Part shown: piece after piece, positions 49,398 to 58,712 of the stretch
How positions within the stretch are numbered: position 1 is the stretch's first letter
Layout of the letters: each line of letters starts with the position of its first letter
DNA from: Nitrosomonadaceae bacterium
GTDB taxonomy: Bacteria; Pseudomonadota; Gammaproteobacteria; Burkholderiales; Nitrosomonadaceae
DNA length: 64,000 bases
Assembly: GCA_030646695.1 (NCBI GenBank)
Contig: JAUSLF010000012.1
Span: forward strand, 1-64,000
Direction of reading: 5' to 3'
Notes under the pieces: generated by a model
The model's input: the letters and a program-made list of their open reading frames with translations, nothing else
The model's database searches: none
What the model was told of the DNA's origin: nothing
Position numbers and translations under genes: made by a program

Positions 49398-49580
49398 TCA
49401 ACCCAGATAATCCATTAGGACGCAAGATGATGGTGAGGCAGGTTGCGAGACAGTTTTGCCGGTTGGGAGAAGACCATAGCTTGGTCTATGGACGCCGAGC
49501 AAGCGGCGAAAATGGCCACAAACTGACCGCCAGCACTCGCGTAGGCTCGAGGAGCCGCCTAATGGATTATCTGGGTTTAA
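49398..49580. mobile_element. MITE-like element with 20-bp terminal inverted repeats
   Basis: AACCCAGATAATCCATTAGG at 49400-49419 returns as its exact reverse complement at 49558-49577. Similarity reaches three bases further out with one mismatch. The 138-base interior has no coding signal but contains a small hairpin (CCATAG/CTATGG near 49479-49496). The size, perfect ends and lack of a transposase gene fit a non-autonomous element mobilised by a related transposon elsewhere. No clear target duplication is seen. It lies between the rhlE and ftsH genes; the rest of that 443-base gap holds the rhlE leader and nothing else I recognise. Confidence 0.75.
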
Positions 49581-49601
49581 GCAGGCAGGAATCTGTTGGC
49601 T

Positions 49602-51434
49602 CTATACCGTTGCTGGTAGCGTGGGTTCGGTAATGATCGCGCGCTTCAACACCTCTATCTGGGGCTGATTCAGCGTCTCGGTCTTGAGCAGATCCTCCGC
49701 GGTACGGTCAAGCAGCGCCCGGTTGAGCTGGAGTATGGCGACAGCGTGCTCGAAAGCCTGGTCGATGAGCACACGCACGGCACCATCGACCGCATGCGCA
49801 GTCTCTTCGCTGTAGTCACGGGTCTGCGACATTGGAATGCCGGGTTCCAGGAAGGTCGAGCGTTCGCGATCATAAGTGACATTGCCGAGGGCCTCGCTCA
49901 TGCCATAGCGCAGCACCATGGCGCGGGCAATGTCGGTGGCACGGGCAAGGTCATCCGCTGCACCGGTCGATATTTCGCTGAACACCACCTGCTCCGCCGC
50001 GCGCCCGCCCAGCAACACGGCCATCTTGTGCTCCAGTTCTGTGCGCGTCATCAGAAACCGATCCTCGGTCGGCCGTTGGATCGTGTAGCCGAGAGCACCA
50101 ACACCGCGCGGGATGATTGAGACCTTGTGCACTTCATCGGTGCCAGGCAAAGCCAGTGCCACCATGGCGTGGCCCAGCTCGTGGAATGCGACGACGCGGC
50201 GCTCTTTCGGATTGAGCAGGCGGTTGCGTTTTTCGAGTCCCGCGACGATACGCTCGATTGCATTGTTGAAATCTTCCATGGTTACCGATGTAGCTCTGCG
50301 CCGGGTGGCAAGCAGCGCCGCTTCGTTAATCAGGTTCGCCAGATCTGCGCCGGTGAAGCCCGGTGTCAGCGCAGCGACCTGCTCAGGTTTTACGTCGAGG
50401 TCGAGTTTCACTTTTTTCAGATGCACTGCCAGAATCTGTTCGCGGCCGATCTTGTCCGGGCGATCCACCAATACCTGACGGTCAAACCGTCCGGCACGCA
50501 GCAACGCCGGGTCGAGAATCTCCGGCCGGTTGGTTGCAGCCAGCAGCACCACCCCGCTCTTTGGATCGAAGCCATCGAGCTCGGCCAATAGCTGATTCAA
50601 TGTTTGCTCTTTCTCATCGTGTCCGCCGAGTCCGTAGGCGCCGCGAGCACGACCGAGCGAATCCAGTTCGTCGATAAAGATGATTGCCGGGGCCACCTGT
50701 CGCGCCTGTTCGAACAGATCGCGCACCCTGGCGGCACCGACACCAACAAACATTTCGACGAACTCGGAGCCGGAGATCGAGAAGAATGGTACCCCCGCCT
50801 CGCCGGCTACGGCACGCGCCAATAACGTCTTGCCGGTACCGGGTGGGCCGATCAACAGGATGCCTTTGGGCGCGCGACCGCCGAGACGGCTATAGCCCTC
50901 GGTATCCTTGAGAAAGTTGACGATCTCGATCAGCTCCTCCTTCGCCTCGTCGACCCCGGCCACATCCGCGAAGGTAACTTTGATCCCCTTCTCCACAAAT
51001 ACCTTGGCGCGGCTCTTGCCGATCGACATCAGGCCGCCGCTGACGCCGCCACCCATGCGGCGGATTGCATATAGCCAGATCGCGATAAAGACAGCCATCG
51101 GCAGGATCCAGGACAGCAGGTCGCGAATCCAGGTACTCTGCACCACCCCGGTGTAAACCACGTTGTGCTTGTCCAGTTTATCGGCGAGTTCTGGCTCCAC
51201 TCGCGTGGTGACAAATTCCTTTAACCCATCGGCACCAGCCTCCCTGAGCTTGCCGTAGATATAATCATGGGTGACCGCGATCTCGGCGATCTTATCCTGA
51301 TCCAATAAAGTCTGAAACTGGCTATAGGGGATCGGCGCAACCTTGGTGTATTGCGTGTACAGGTTCTGCACAAACAAAACGCCGAGCACCGCAACAATTA
51401 CGTACCAGAAATTAATTTGGGTTTTCTTGTCCAT
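49602..51434 (-). CDS. ftsH: FtsH-family ATP-dependent zinc metalloprotease
   Basis: FtsH proteases extract and degrade membrane and short-lived proteins. The 610-residue product has an N-terminal membrane helix ([17 protein letters not shown]), a short periplasmic domain, and a second helix near residue 105. The AAA+ core ([17 protein letters not shown] near residue 195, [13 protein letters not shown]) is followed by the zinc motif HELGHA near 416, with the third ligand in [13 protein letters not shown]. The Leu in HELGH, where HEAGH is usual, and the lone setting suggest a paralogue rather than the main copy. I use the ATG at 51434 ([12 protein letters not shown]). Confidence 0.92.
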   Translation of the reverse strand: MDKKTQINFWYVIVAVLGVLFVQNLYTQYTKVAPIPYSQFQTLLDQDKIAEIAVTHDYIYGKLREAGADGLKEFVTTRVEPELADKLDKHNVVYTGVVQSTWIRDLLSWILPMAVFIAIWLYAIRRMGGGVSGGLMSIGKSRAKVFVEKGIKVTFADVAGVDEAKEELIEIVNFLKDTEGYSRLGGRAPKGILLIGPPGTGKTLLARAVAGEAGVPFFSISGSEFVEMFVGVGAARVRDLFEQARQVAPAIIFIDELDSLGRARGAYGLGGHDEKEQTLNQLLAELDGFDPKSGVVLLAATNRPEILDPALLRAGRFDRQVLVDRPDKIGREQILAVHLKKVKLDLDVKPEQVAALTPGFTGADLANLINEAALLATRRRATSVTMEDFNNAIERIVAGLEKRNRLLNPKERRVVAFHELGHAMVALALPGTDEVHKVSIIPRGVGALGYTIQRPTEDRFLMTRTELEHKMAVLLGGRAAEQVVFSEISTGAADDLARATDIARAMVLRYGMSEALGNVTYDRERSTFLEPGIPMSQTRDYSEETAHAVDGAVRVLIDQAFEHAVAILQLNRALLDRTAEDLLKTETLNQPQIEVLKRAIITEPTLPATV

Positions 51435-51629
51435 TGAATTCTCCCAGCGTGCCTCCATATCAGAGGCAGTTCAGCAGTTGCACTCAGCATAGCACATGGC
51501 AAAGACAGACTTGAGTACCCATGAACACCCGGTAGTGTCCGAGTATGGGATCCAGACCGGGTCGAGCCACTCAAGGCCGGTGTATGCAACCTTGATTCCG
51601 GATATAAGTTAGCTATGTCACTGACTTGC

Positions 51630-51638
51630 TGATATAAT
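51630..51638 (+). promoter_or_regulatory. Extended -10 promoter for bipA
   Basis: TGATATAAT combines a perfect -10 hexamer with the upstream TG of extended -10 promoters. No good -35 is present at 17 bases, as expected for this class. The start site would be near 51645, giving a leader of about 30 bases before bipA. Confidence 0.55.
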
Positions 51639-51674
51639 GCCGCCCTTTTGCCGTTCCAACCAAGGATTTACCTA

Positions 51675-53489
51675 ATGTCTCGTTCCATCCGCAACATCGC
51701 TATCATCGCCCACGTTGATCACGGCAAAACCACTCTGGTGGACAAGCTGTTGCATCAGGCTGGTTCTTTCGCCGCCCACCAGCACATCGCCGAGCGGGTG
51801 ATGGATTCCAACGATATCGAGCGTGAGCGCGGCATTACCATACTGGCCAAGAACTGCGCGGTGGATTACGAAGGCGTGCACATCAATATCGTGGATACGC
51901 CCGGTCATGCTGATTTCGGCGGTGAAGTGGAGCGTGTATTGTCGATGGTGGACGGTGTGCTGCTGCTGGTGGATGCGGTTGAGGGTCCGATGCCGCAGAC
52001 GCGTTTTGTCACCAAGAAAGCGCTGGCACTGGGGCTGCGCCCGATCGTAGTGATCAACAAGGTTGATCGCGATGGTGCGCGTCCCGACTGGGTGGTGAAT
52101 CGTACTTTCGAATTGTTCGACAAGCTGGGTGCAACTGAGGAACAACTGGATTTTCCGGTGGTCTATGCCTCGGCGCTCAACGGTTATGCCATGCTGGAAC
52201 TGAAACAGACCAGCACCGACATGCGCCCGCTATTCGACACCGTACTCAAGCACGTGCATGCGCCTACCGGCAACCCTGACGAACCGCTGCAACTGCAAAT
52301 CAGCGCGCTGGATTACTCCAGTTTTGTCGGGCGCATCGGCATCGGCCGCATCAGCCGTGGACGTCTCAAACCTGGCCAGGAGGTAGTGGTGCTGGCAGGA
52401 AATAACACGCCGAAGAAAGCCAAGGTCAATCAAGTGCTGGGTTTCCGCGGCATCGAACGGGTGCAGTTGGAGGAAGCGCTGGCAGGTGACATTGTGCTGG
52501 TCAATGGTATTGAGGAACTCTGCATCGGTGCGACCCTGGCCGACATTAACCAGCCTGAAGCATTGCCGATGCCTGCGGTGGACGAACCCACACTGACCAT
52601 GAATTTCCAGGTGAACACCTCGCCTTTCGCCGGCAAGGAAGGGAAATTTGTTACCAGCCGCCAGTTACGTGAACGCCTGGAAAGAGAACTGCTTACCAAC
52701 GTCGCGATGAAACTGGAAGACACCGGCGACACCGATTCATTCCTGGTTTCCGGACGCGGCGAATTGCACCTCACCATTTTGCTCGAAAGCATGCGGCGCG
52801 AAGGCTATGAACTCGCCGTATCGCGCCCGCACGTAGTGATCCGTGAAATAGACGGCGTCAAGTGCGAGCCGTTTGAGATGCTTACCGTCGACGTGGAAGA
52901 AACCAATCAGGGTGCGGCAATGGAGGCGCTGGGTTCACGCCGTGGCGATTTGCAGGACATGGTTTCCGACGAGCGCGGACGCGTCCGGCTGGATTACCGT
53001 ATTCCCGCACGTGGTCTGATCGGTTTCCAGTCCGATTTCATGACCATGACACGCGGCACCGGCATCATGAGCCACGTTTTCGACGAATATGCGCCGGTAC
53101 GGCCGGAAATTGCCTCACGCAGGAACGGTGTGCTGATTTCCGCCGAACAGGGTGAAGCGGTGGCCTATGCGCTGTGGAAATTACAGGAACGCGGGCGCAT
53201 GTTCGTCAGCCCCGGCGACCGTTTGTATGAGGGCATGGTGATCGGCATACACAGCCGTGACAACGATCTGGTCGTCAATCCGATCAAGGGCAAGCAACTG
53301 ACCAACGTGCGTGCATCGGGAACCGACGAAGCCGTGACCTTGACCCCGCCAATCCAGCTCACGCTGGAATCCGCGATCGAATTCATCTCTGACGATGAAC
53401 TGGTGGAAATCACCCCCAAGACCATCCGCGTCCGCAAGCGTTATCTGCAAGAACACGAACGCAAGAAAGCCTCGCGCGTCGCTGCGTAA
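51675..53489 (+). CDS. typA: Ribosome-associated GTPase BipA/TypA
   Basis: BipA is an EF-G-like GTPase that helps 50S assembly and growth at low temperature or under stress. The 604-residue protein has [19 protein letters not shown] (G1), RGITI (G2), [16 protein letters not shown] (G3), [13 protein letters not shown] (G4), then beta-barrel, domain III and V modules, and a C-terminal BipA-specific domain ([30 protein letters not shown]). Start at ATG 51675 (MSRSIRNI); the open frame begins at 51648. Confidence 0.96.
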   Translation: MSRSIRNIAIIAHVDHGKTTLVDKLLHQAGSFAAHQHIAERVMDSNDIERERGITILAKNCAVDYEGVHINIVDTPGHADFGGEVERVLSMVDGVLLLVDAVEGPMPQTRFVTKKALALGLRPIVVINKVDRDGARPDWVVNRTFELFDKLGATEEQLDFPVVYASALNGYAMLELKQTSTDMRPLFDTVLKHVHAPTGNPDEPLQLQISALDYSSFVGRIGIGRISRGRLKPGQEVVVLAGNNTPKKAKVNQVLGFRGIERVQLEEALAGDIVLVNGIEELCIGATLADINQPEALPMPAVDEPTLTMNFQVNTSPFAGKEGKFVTSRQLRERLERELLTNVAMKLEDTGDTDSFLVSGRGELHLTILLESMRREGYELAVSRPHVVIREIDGVKCEPFEMLTVDVEETNQGAAMEALGSRRGDLQDMVSDERGRVRLDYRIPARGLIGFQSDFMTMTRGTGIMSHVFDEYAPVRPEIASRRNGVLISAEQGEAVAYALWKLQERGRMFVSPGDRLYEGMVIGIHSRDNDLVVNPIKGKQLTNVRASGTDEAVTLTPPIQLTLESAIEFISDDELVEITPKTIRVRKRYLQEHERKKASRVAA

Positions 53490-53602
53490 TCAGGGCGTCG
53501 GCAGCCAGCCTGCTGGCACTTGATCCACGCTGGTGCTGCCGGTATGGCGCCCTGCCCTTTTCCAGCAGCCGAACGAACCCGGCTGGATGAAAGCATCCTG
53601 CT

Positions 53603-54226
53603 ATGAACGGAAAAACTCTCTGGTATCTCGCCGATCCCATGTGCTCATGGTGCTGGGGGTTCGCGCCGGTGATCGAAGCAATCCGGCAAAATTACTCTGC
53701 CCGCCTGAATGTTGAACTGGTACTGGGCGGGTTGCGCCCCGGAACGAAAGCGCCTATGGGATCGGCGCAACGTGAAGAAATATTGCACCACTGGCAGGCG
53801 GTACAACGCCAGACGGGACAACCGTTCCGGTTTGAGGGTGCGCTACCAGAAGGATTCATCTACGATACCGAACCTGCCAGCCGCGCCGTGGTGGCAGTCT
53901 CTGCCATCAACCCGGAAACAACCTTCCCGTTCTTCCAGGCAATTCAGTCCGCTTTCTATGTCGAGCAAGCAGACGTGACCAAGCCCGATGTGTTGGCGCT
54001 GCTGGCCATCAGCGTGGGAGTGGACGCACAACACTTCTTGCAGGTATTCAAATCCGATGCAACGAAAAGCCAGACCCTGGCCCATTTTCATAAAGCCCGG
54101 CTATGGGGCGTCCATGCTTTTCCCACCGTGATCGTACAGAACGAGACAGGTTACAGCCAGCTTGCCAGAGGTTACTGCCCGCTGGAACAATTGCGCCTGC
54201 AACTCGACGCCTGGCTGGAGACATAG
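53603..54226 (+). CDS. DsbA-family thioredoxin-fold protein
   Basis: This is a 207-residue cytoplasmic-type protein of the DsbA/FrnE superfamily. The active-site CSWC lies at residues 14-17 in DPMCSWCWGF, a helical insertion covers the middle, and the cis-proline loop is in VHAFPTVIV. There is no signal peptide. It is probably a thiol-disulfide oxidoreductase or isomerase. It follows bipA by 113 bases. It is the last ordinary gene before the restriction island; the next 170 bases hold nothing I recognise. Confidence 0.82.
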   Translation: MNGKTLWYLADPMCSWCWGFAPVIEAIRQNYSARLNVELVLGGLRPGTKAPMGSAQREEILHHWQAVQRQTGQPFRFEGALPEGFIYDTEPASRAVVAVSAINPETTFPFFQAIQSAFYVEQADVTKPDVLALLAISVGVDAQHFLQVFKSDATKSQTLAHFHKARLWGVHAFPTVIVQNETGYSQLARGYCPLEQLRLQLDAWLET

Positions 54227-54396
54227 CGCGCGCTGCCGCTGACAGATTCTTGCGCAAGGTTACGATCATGCTTTTGTGCTAGGATGCAAAAAAATACGAA
54301 TCCGGGAGAAACATGCCGCTTGAAGCCATCGCTCGGGAGCACATAGCCCGCTTGCTCATGCCTGCCAGACGATCTCAGGACAATAATTGGTGACCA

Positions 54397-57114
54397 ATGG
54401 CACTGCATCCTGAATTTCCGAAATCGCCTTATGCCGAACTGCTGCCGGACCAGCGCTGGTTCCCGGCGGCGGAAGAACTCCGCAACACCGCGTATGAAAA
54501 ACTGCTGCCGCCGCTGGTCGCCAAAATCCGCAACGAGGTTTCGGCGTGGCGGGCCGCGGGCTATGCGGGTGCTTCGGAGACATCGCGCGCGCTCCTGAAC
54601 TGGTGGTTCGAGACCGAGCACTTGGTCGAGCAGGCTGATGGCACGCTGTCGCCATTCCGTTATTACTTTGCGCAGCGCGAAGCGGTGGAGACGGTGATCT
54701 GGCTGCATGACGTACGCAACGTGCGCGACAAGTTCGATTTGCTGCGTTTCGATGCTTCGGGTGCTGTTTCGACAAACATGTTCGACGAAGATTGGCCGCG
54801 CTACGTCGTGAAGATGGCCACTGGCGCGGGCAAAACCAAAGTCCTGTCGCTGCTCATTGCCTGGTGCTTTTTTCACAAGTTCTACGAAACTGACTCAACG
54901 CTCGCTCGCAATTTTCTGCTGATTGCGCCCAATATCATCGTCCTCGACCGGCTGCGCGCCGACTTCGACGGACTGCGCATTTTTTTCAACGATCCCATCC
55001 TTCCGGACAACGGTCACCAGGGCCGCAACTGGCGCGACGATTTCCAGCTCACCCTACATATTCAGGACGACGTGCGCGTCGTGCGGGAGACCGGCAATCT
55101 CTTCCTCACCAACATTCACCGCGTCTATCTCGGCGACGTGCGCGAGCCTTCGCTGGATGACGATGACCTGCGCAACTATTTCCTCGATCCCTTCGGCCCC
55201 AAGCCCGTGGGCAAGACCACCGACAGCAACACCGATCTCGGCGAGGTCGTGCGCGAAATCGACGAACTGGCGGTATTCAACGACGAGGCGCATCACATCC
55301 ACGACCCCAAGATGGCCTGGTTCAAAAGCATTCAGGACATTCATCACCGCATGTTGCAGAAGGACGGCCGCCTTGCGTTGCAAGTGGACGTGACCGCTAC
55401 GCCCCGTCACAACAACGGCGCAATTTTCGTGCAGACCGTCTCGGACTATCCGCTGGTTGAGGCCATCCACCAGAATGTCGTCAAGCACCCGGTGTTGCCG
55501 GATGCCGCCAGTCGCACTCGTTTGCAAGAACATAAGAGCGCGCTCTTCACCGAGCGTTACGAAGACTACCTGCAACTCGGCATCGAAGAGTGGCGCAAGA
55601 GCTATGCGGAGCACGAGGCGCTGGGCAAGAAAGCCGTGCTGTTCGTTATGGTGGATGACACCCGCAACTGCGATGAGGTCGGCGCTCACCTCGAGAAAAT
55701 CTGTCCCGAGCTGCAAGGTGCGGTGCTCGTCATTCACACCAAGAATAACGGCGAAATCTCTGAGGCCGCCTCGGGCAAGAACAAAGATGAGCTTGAAAAA
55801 CTCCGCAAGGAAGCCAACGACATCGACACGTGGAAGTCGCCGCATAAGGCCATCGTCTCCGTGCTGATGCTCAAGGAAGGCTGGGATGTGCGCAACGTCA
55901 CCACCATCGTCGGCCTGCGCGCCTACGTGGCGCCAGCAAACATCCTTCCCGAACAAACTTTGGGGCGGGGTTTACGCCGCATGTACTTTGGATCGGACAT
56001 GCCGGAAACCGTCTCGGTCATGGGCACACCCGCCTTCATGGAATTCGTTGAGTCCATCCAGAGCGAGGGCGTCACCTTCGAGCGAGTGCCGATGGGTCCA
56101 GGCTCCGGCCGCAAGGATTCGCTCATTGTCGAGGTGGACACGCAGGACGCCGACAAGGATATCGATGCGCTGGACATCGATCTGCCTCGGCTCACGCGGC
56201 GCTTCAACCGCGAGTTCAAAGACCTCGACGCACTCGACCCCGCAAAGTTCGGCAATGCCAAACTTCCACTCAAGCCCTTCACGCCGGAGCAAACGCGCGA
56301 GATCGTCTTCAAGACCATGCTCGACGCCGAGGTGCATCACATTATCCAGTTGGATGGTGCCGGACCCGCCGACTACCGTTCTGTCGTCGGTTTCTTTGCG
56401 CGTCAATTATTGAAGGAGCTGCGCCTCGTCGGTGGCTATGACCTGCTTTATCCCAAGGTGAAGGCATTCATGGGCGGGCATCTATTCGCGGCATCGCCGG
56501 TGAATCTCGAAGATCCGGTGGTGCTGCGGAACCTCTCCGAGCCAGAGGCCGGGAAGATATTGTTTGATACATTCAAAACCGCCATCAACGCGCTCACCAT
56601 CCAGGACACCGGCTCGGTGCGGATCGAAGATCGCATCCGCCTGCGCGATACGCGCCCCTTCCGCACCGAAAACCGGCCCTACCTCGCACCGAAGAAATCG
56701 CTGTTCAGCAAAATCGTCGGTGAGCCGCACGCCGGCGGCTTCGAGCTGACCTTCGCCGGTTTTCTCGATGCTGCGCCGGACGTCGCGGCGTTTGCCAAGA
56801 ACTATCTCGCCGTGGGTTTCAAGATTGATTACGTCAAGGCCGACGGCGATCTCTCCAACTATATCCCCGACTTTTTCGTGAAGACAACTGAAGGTACAGT
56901 CTGGATCGTCGAAACCAAAGGCCGCGAAGAACGCGACCTGCCGCAGAAGATGAACCGCCTGCGCCAGTGGTGTGCGGACGCAACGAGCGCGAGCCAGGCC
57001 GAGAGTGGGCCAGCTTACCGCTTCGTGTACGTGGATCAGCAAGGCTACGAGCGCAATCCGCCGAAAAACTTTGCCGGGCTTGCCGCGAGCTTTACCGAAT
57101 ATCAGCAGGCATGA
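54397..57114 (+). CDS. Type III-like restriction endonuclease subunit (helicase-nuclease)
   Basis: This is a 905-residue SF2 translocase with the order of a type III Res subunit: Walker A MATGAGKTKVLSLL near residue 143, DEAH-type FNDEAHHIHDP near 294, DVTATP (motif III), and the arginine-finger motif QTLGRGLRRM. At the C-terminus IPDFFVK...VWIVETKGRE (about 822-842) forms a PD-(D/E)XK nuclease signature. The acidic and lysine residues are all present, so it should be active. It leads a plus-strand row and comes before the methyltransferase, the reverse of the usual mod-res order. Confidence 0.88.
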   Translation: MALHPEFPKSPYAELLPDQRWFPAAEELRNTAYEKLLPPLVAKIRNEVSAWRAAGYAGASETSRALLNWWFETEHLVEQADGTLSPFRYYFAQREAVETVIWLHDVRNVRDKFDLLRFDASGAVSTNMFDEDWPRYVVKMATGAGKTKVLSLLIAWCFFHKFYETDSTLARNFLLIAPNIIVLDRLRADFDGLRIFFNDPILPDNGHQGRNWRDDFQLTLHIQDDVRVVRETGNLFLTNIHRVYLGDVREPSLDDDDLRNYFLDPFGPKPVGKTTDSNTDLGEVVREIDELAVFNDEAHHIHDPKMAWFKSIQDIHHRMLQKDGRLALQVDVTATPRHNNGAIFVQTVSDYPLVEAIHQNVVKHPVLPDAASRTRLQEHKSALFTERYEDYLQLGIEEWRKSYAEHEALGKKAVLFVMVDDTRNCDEVGAHLEKICPELQGAVLVIHTKNNGEISEAASGKNKDELEKLRKEANDIDTWKSPHKAIVSVLMLKEGWDVRNVTTIVGLRAYVAPANILPEQTLGRGLRRMYFGSDMPETVSVMGTPAFMEFVESIQSEGVTFERVPMGPGSGRKDSLIVEVDTQDADKDIDALDIDLPRLTRRFNREFKDLDALDPAKFGNAKLPLKPFTPEQTREIVFKTMLDAEVHHIIQLDGAGPADYRSVVGFFARQLLKELRLVGGYDLLYPKVKAFMGGHLFAASPVNLEDPVVLRNLSEPEAGKILFDTFKTAINALTIQDTGSVRIEDRIRLRDTRPFRTENRPYLAPKKSLFSKIVGEPHAGGFELTFAGFLDAAPDVAAFAKNYLAVGFKIDYVKADGDLSNYIPDFFVKTTEGTVWIVETKGREERDLPQKMNRLRQWCADATSASQAESGPAYRFVYVDQQGYERNPPKNFAGLAASFTEYQQA

Positions 57115-57118
57115 CGCC

Positions 57119-58189
57119 ATGACCGCACCAGACACATCAATGCCGGGCGGCGAAATACTGCTCTACCAGACTGAGGACGGCAAAACACGGCTGGAGGTGC
57201 AATTTCAGGGTGAAACGGTCTGGTTGAGCCAGTCACAAATGTCTGAGCTGTTTCAGACCACGAAGCAGAACGTCAGTCTTCACATCCAGAATATTTACGA
57301 TGAGCACGAGCTGGAGCGTGCCGGAACTGTCAAGGAATCCTTGACGGTTCGGCAAGAAGGAAACCGCCGGGTATCCCGCAGCGTCGAGCACTACAACCTC
57401 GACGTCGTCATCTCGGTCGGCTACCGCGTCAAATCCCATCGCGGCGTCCAGTTCCGCATCTGGGCCACGCAACGGCTACGAGAATACATCGTCAAGGGCT
57501 TCGTCATGGACGACGAACGTCTGAAGAACCCGCCCGGCCCCGGCGTGCCGGATTATTTCGATGAGTTGCTTGAACGCATCCGCGACATCCGTGCGAGCGA
57601 GAAGCGAATGTATCTCAAGGTGCGCGACATTTTCGCCCTCGCCGCCGACTACCAGCCTGACGCTGTCGAGACTCAGCAGTTCTTTCAGATCATCCAGAAC
57701 AAGCTGCACTGGGCCGCCACCGGCAAGACCGCTGCTGAACTCATCGCCGAGCGCGCCGACCACACGCAGCCCAACATGGGCCTCACCGTTTGGAAGGGCG
57801 CCAAGGTGCGCAAGACCGATGTCACCGTGGCCAAGAACTACCTGCGCGAAGGCGAGATTCAGGAACTCAATCGCATCGTCACCATGTACCTCGACTACGC
57901 TGAAGATCAGGCGCGCCGCCGCCAAATGCTCTACATGCGCGACTGGCGGGAAAAGCTCGATGCCTTCCTGCAATTCAATGAACGCGATATCCTCACCAAC
58001 GCTGGCCGTGTCGCCAAAGAAGTCGCCGACCGCCTCGCGCTGGAGCAATACGAGCAGTTTCAAGAGCGTCGCTTGGTCACTGATGCAGACGCAGACGAGC
58101 GCGCATTTGAAGCAGCAGTGAAAAAGCTTCCCGCCACGCCGCCGCGCAAGAAACCCGGCAAACCGAAAAAACCGAAGAAGAAAGAATGA
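57119..58189 (+). CDS. rhuM: RhuM-family protein
   Basis: This 356-residue protein matches the RhuM family, with GEILLYQTEDGKTRLEVQFQGETVWLSQSQMSELF, TKQNVSLHIQNIYDEHEL, EHYNLDVVISVGYRVKS and a long helical C-terminal part. It ends in a Lys/Pro-rich tail. RhuM proteins are often carried in type I and III restriction loci and genomic islands; their biochemical role is not settled. It starts four bases after the res stop (ATG at 57119), so translation is likely coupled. The open frame back to 56972 lies in the res gene. Confidence 0.85.
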   Translation: MTAPDTSMPGGEILLYQTEDGKTRLEVQFQGETVWLSQSQMSELFQTTKQNVSLHIQNIYDEHELERAGTVKESLTVRQEGNRRVSRSVEHYNLDVVISVGYRVKSHRGVQFRIWATQRLREYIVKGFVMDDERLKNPPGPGVPDYFDELLERIRDIRASEKRMYLKVRDIFALAADYQPDAVETQQFFQIIQNKLHWAATGKTAAELIAERADHTQPNMGLTVWKGAKVRKTDVTVAKNYLREGEIQELNRIVTMYLDYAEDQARRRQMLYMRDWREKLDAFLQFNERDILTNAGRVAKEVADRLALEQYEQFQERRLVTDADADERAFEAAVKKLPATPPRKKPGKPKKPKKKE

Positions 58190-58195
58190 CGAATT

Positions 58196-58576
58196 GTGAA
58201 TAACGAAGTGGGACTTGTGAAAAAGGACTTGCCGGAGCGGACGTTTGAGTTTGCGCGACGTGTGGTGAAGTTGTGCCAAATGTTGGATCAGACGCCTGGG
58301 GTGAGCCGGACAATGGCCAATCAACTCCTTCGGTCGGGTACGTCTATTGGCGCAAACGTTGAAGAGGGGCAGGCAGGCCAAAGCCGGGCAGATTTTGTGA
58401 GCAAGCTTTCCATCGCATGCAAGGAAGCACGCGAAACACACTACTGGCTACGCCTGCTCTCAGCATCGGAAATAGTTCCTGAACCACGCTTGGCAGAATT
58501 GCTGGATGAAGCCAACCAACTCATCGCGATTCTCACTACAATCACGAAAAACACGAGAAAGAATAGTGAAAAGTGA
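58196..58576 (+). CDS. Four-helix-bundle protein (23S rRNA intervening-sequence protein family)
   Basis: The product is all-helical: KDLPERTFEFARRVVKLCQML, LLRSGTSIGANVEEGQAGQSRADFVSKLSIACKEARETHYWLRLL. This is the signature of the S23/IVP-like four-helix bundle group, first noticed in rRNA intervening sequences and often present as an insert among unrelated genes. The start is GTG at 58196, or GTG at 58217, where family similarity begins. AT-rich repeats lie just downstream and the gene splits RhuM from the methyltransferase. Function unknown. Confidence 0.82.
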   Translation: MNNEVGLVKKDLPERTFEFARRVVKLCQMLDQTPGVSRTMANQLLRSGTSIGANVEEGQAGQSRADFVSKLSIACKEARETHYWLRLLSASEIVPEPRLAELLDEANQLIAILTTITKNTRKNSEK

Positions 58577-58712
58577 ACAATGAATAGTGAATTACGAATG
58601 ATGAATTACGAAGTTGTGGTGGCTCAAAGATGGCCATACATTTCACTATTCGAAATTCAAAATTCGAACTTATTTTCACCATTCGAAATTCATAATTCAT
58701 AATTCAATACCC
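58561..58712. repeat. AT-rich inverted and direct repeats between the four-helix gene and the methyltransferase
   Basis: This stretch is built of small motifs: GAATAGTGAA at 58561 and 58582, its exact inverse TTCACTATTC at 58642, plus repeated GAATTACGAA and CATAATTC units. It ends just before the methyltransferase ATG. Composition is clearly different from the GC-rich genes on both sides. Such motif clusters often border four-helix-bundle genes, suggesting the gene and repeat moved as one unit. Confidence 0.65.

Noticed and set aside
49289-49633. Plus-strand open frame of 114 codons
   Set aside because: It spans the inverted-repeat element, has no ribosome site or family similarity, and runs into the end of ftsH; the frame is explained by the element.
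53491-53554. Inverted repeat CAGGGCG...CGCCCTG after bipA as a terminator
   Set aside because: The arms are far apart, the middle pairs poorly and the following T-run is weak.
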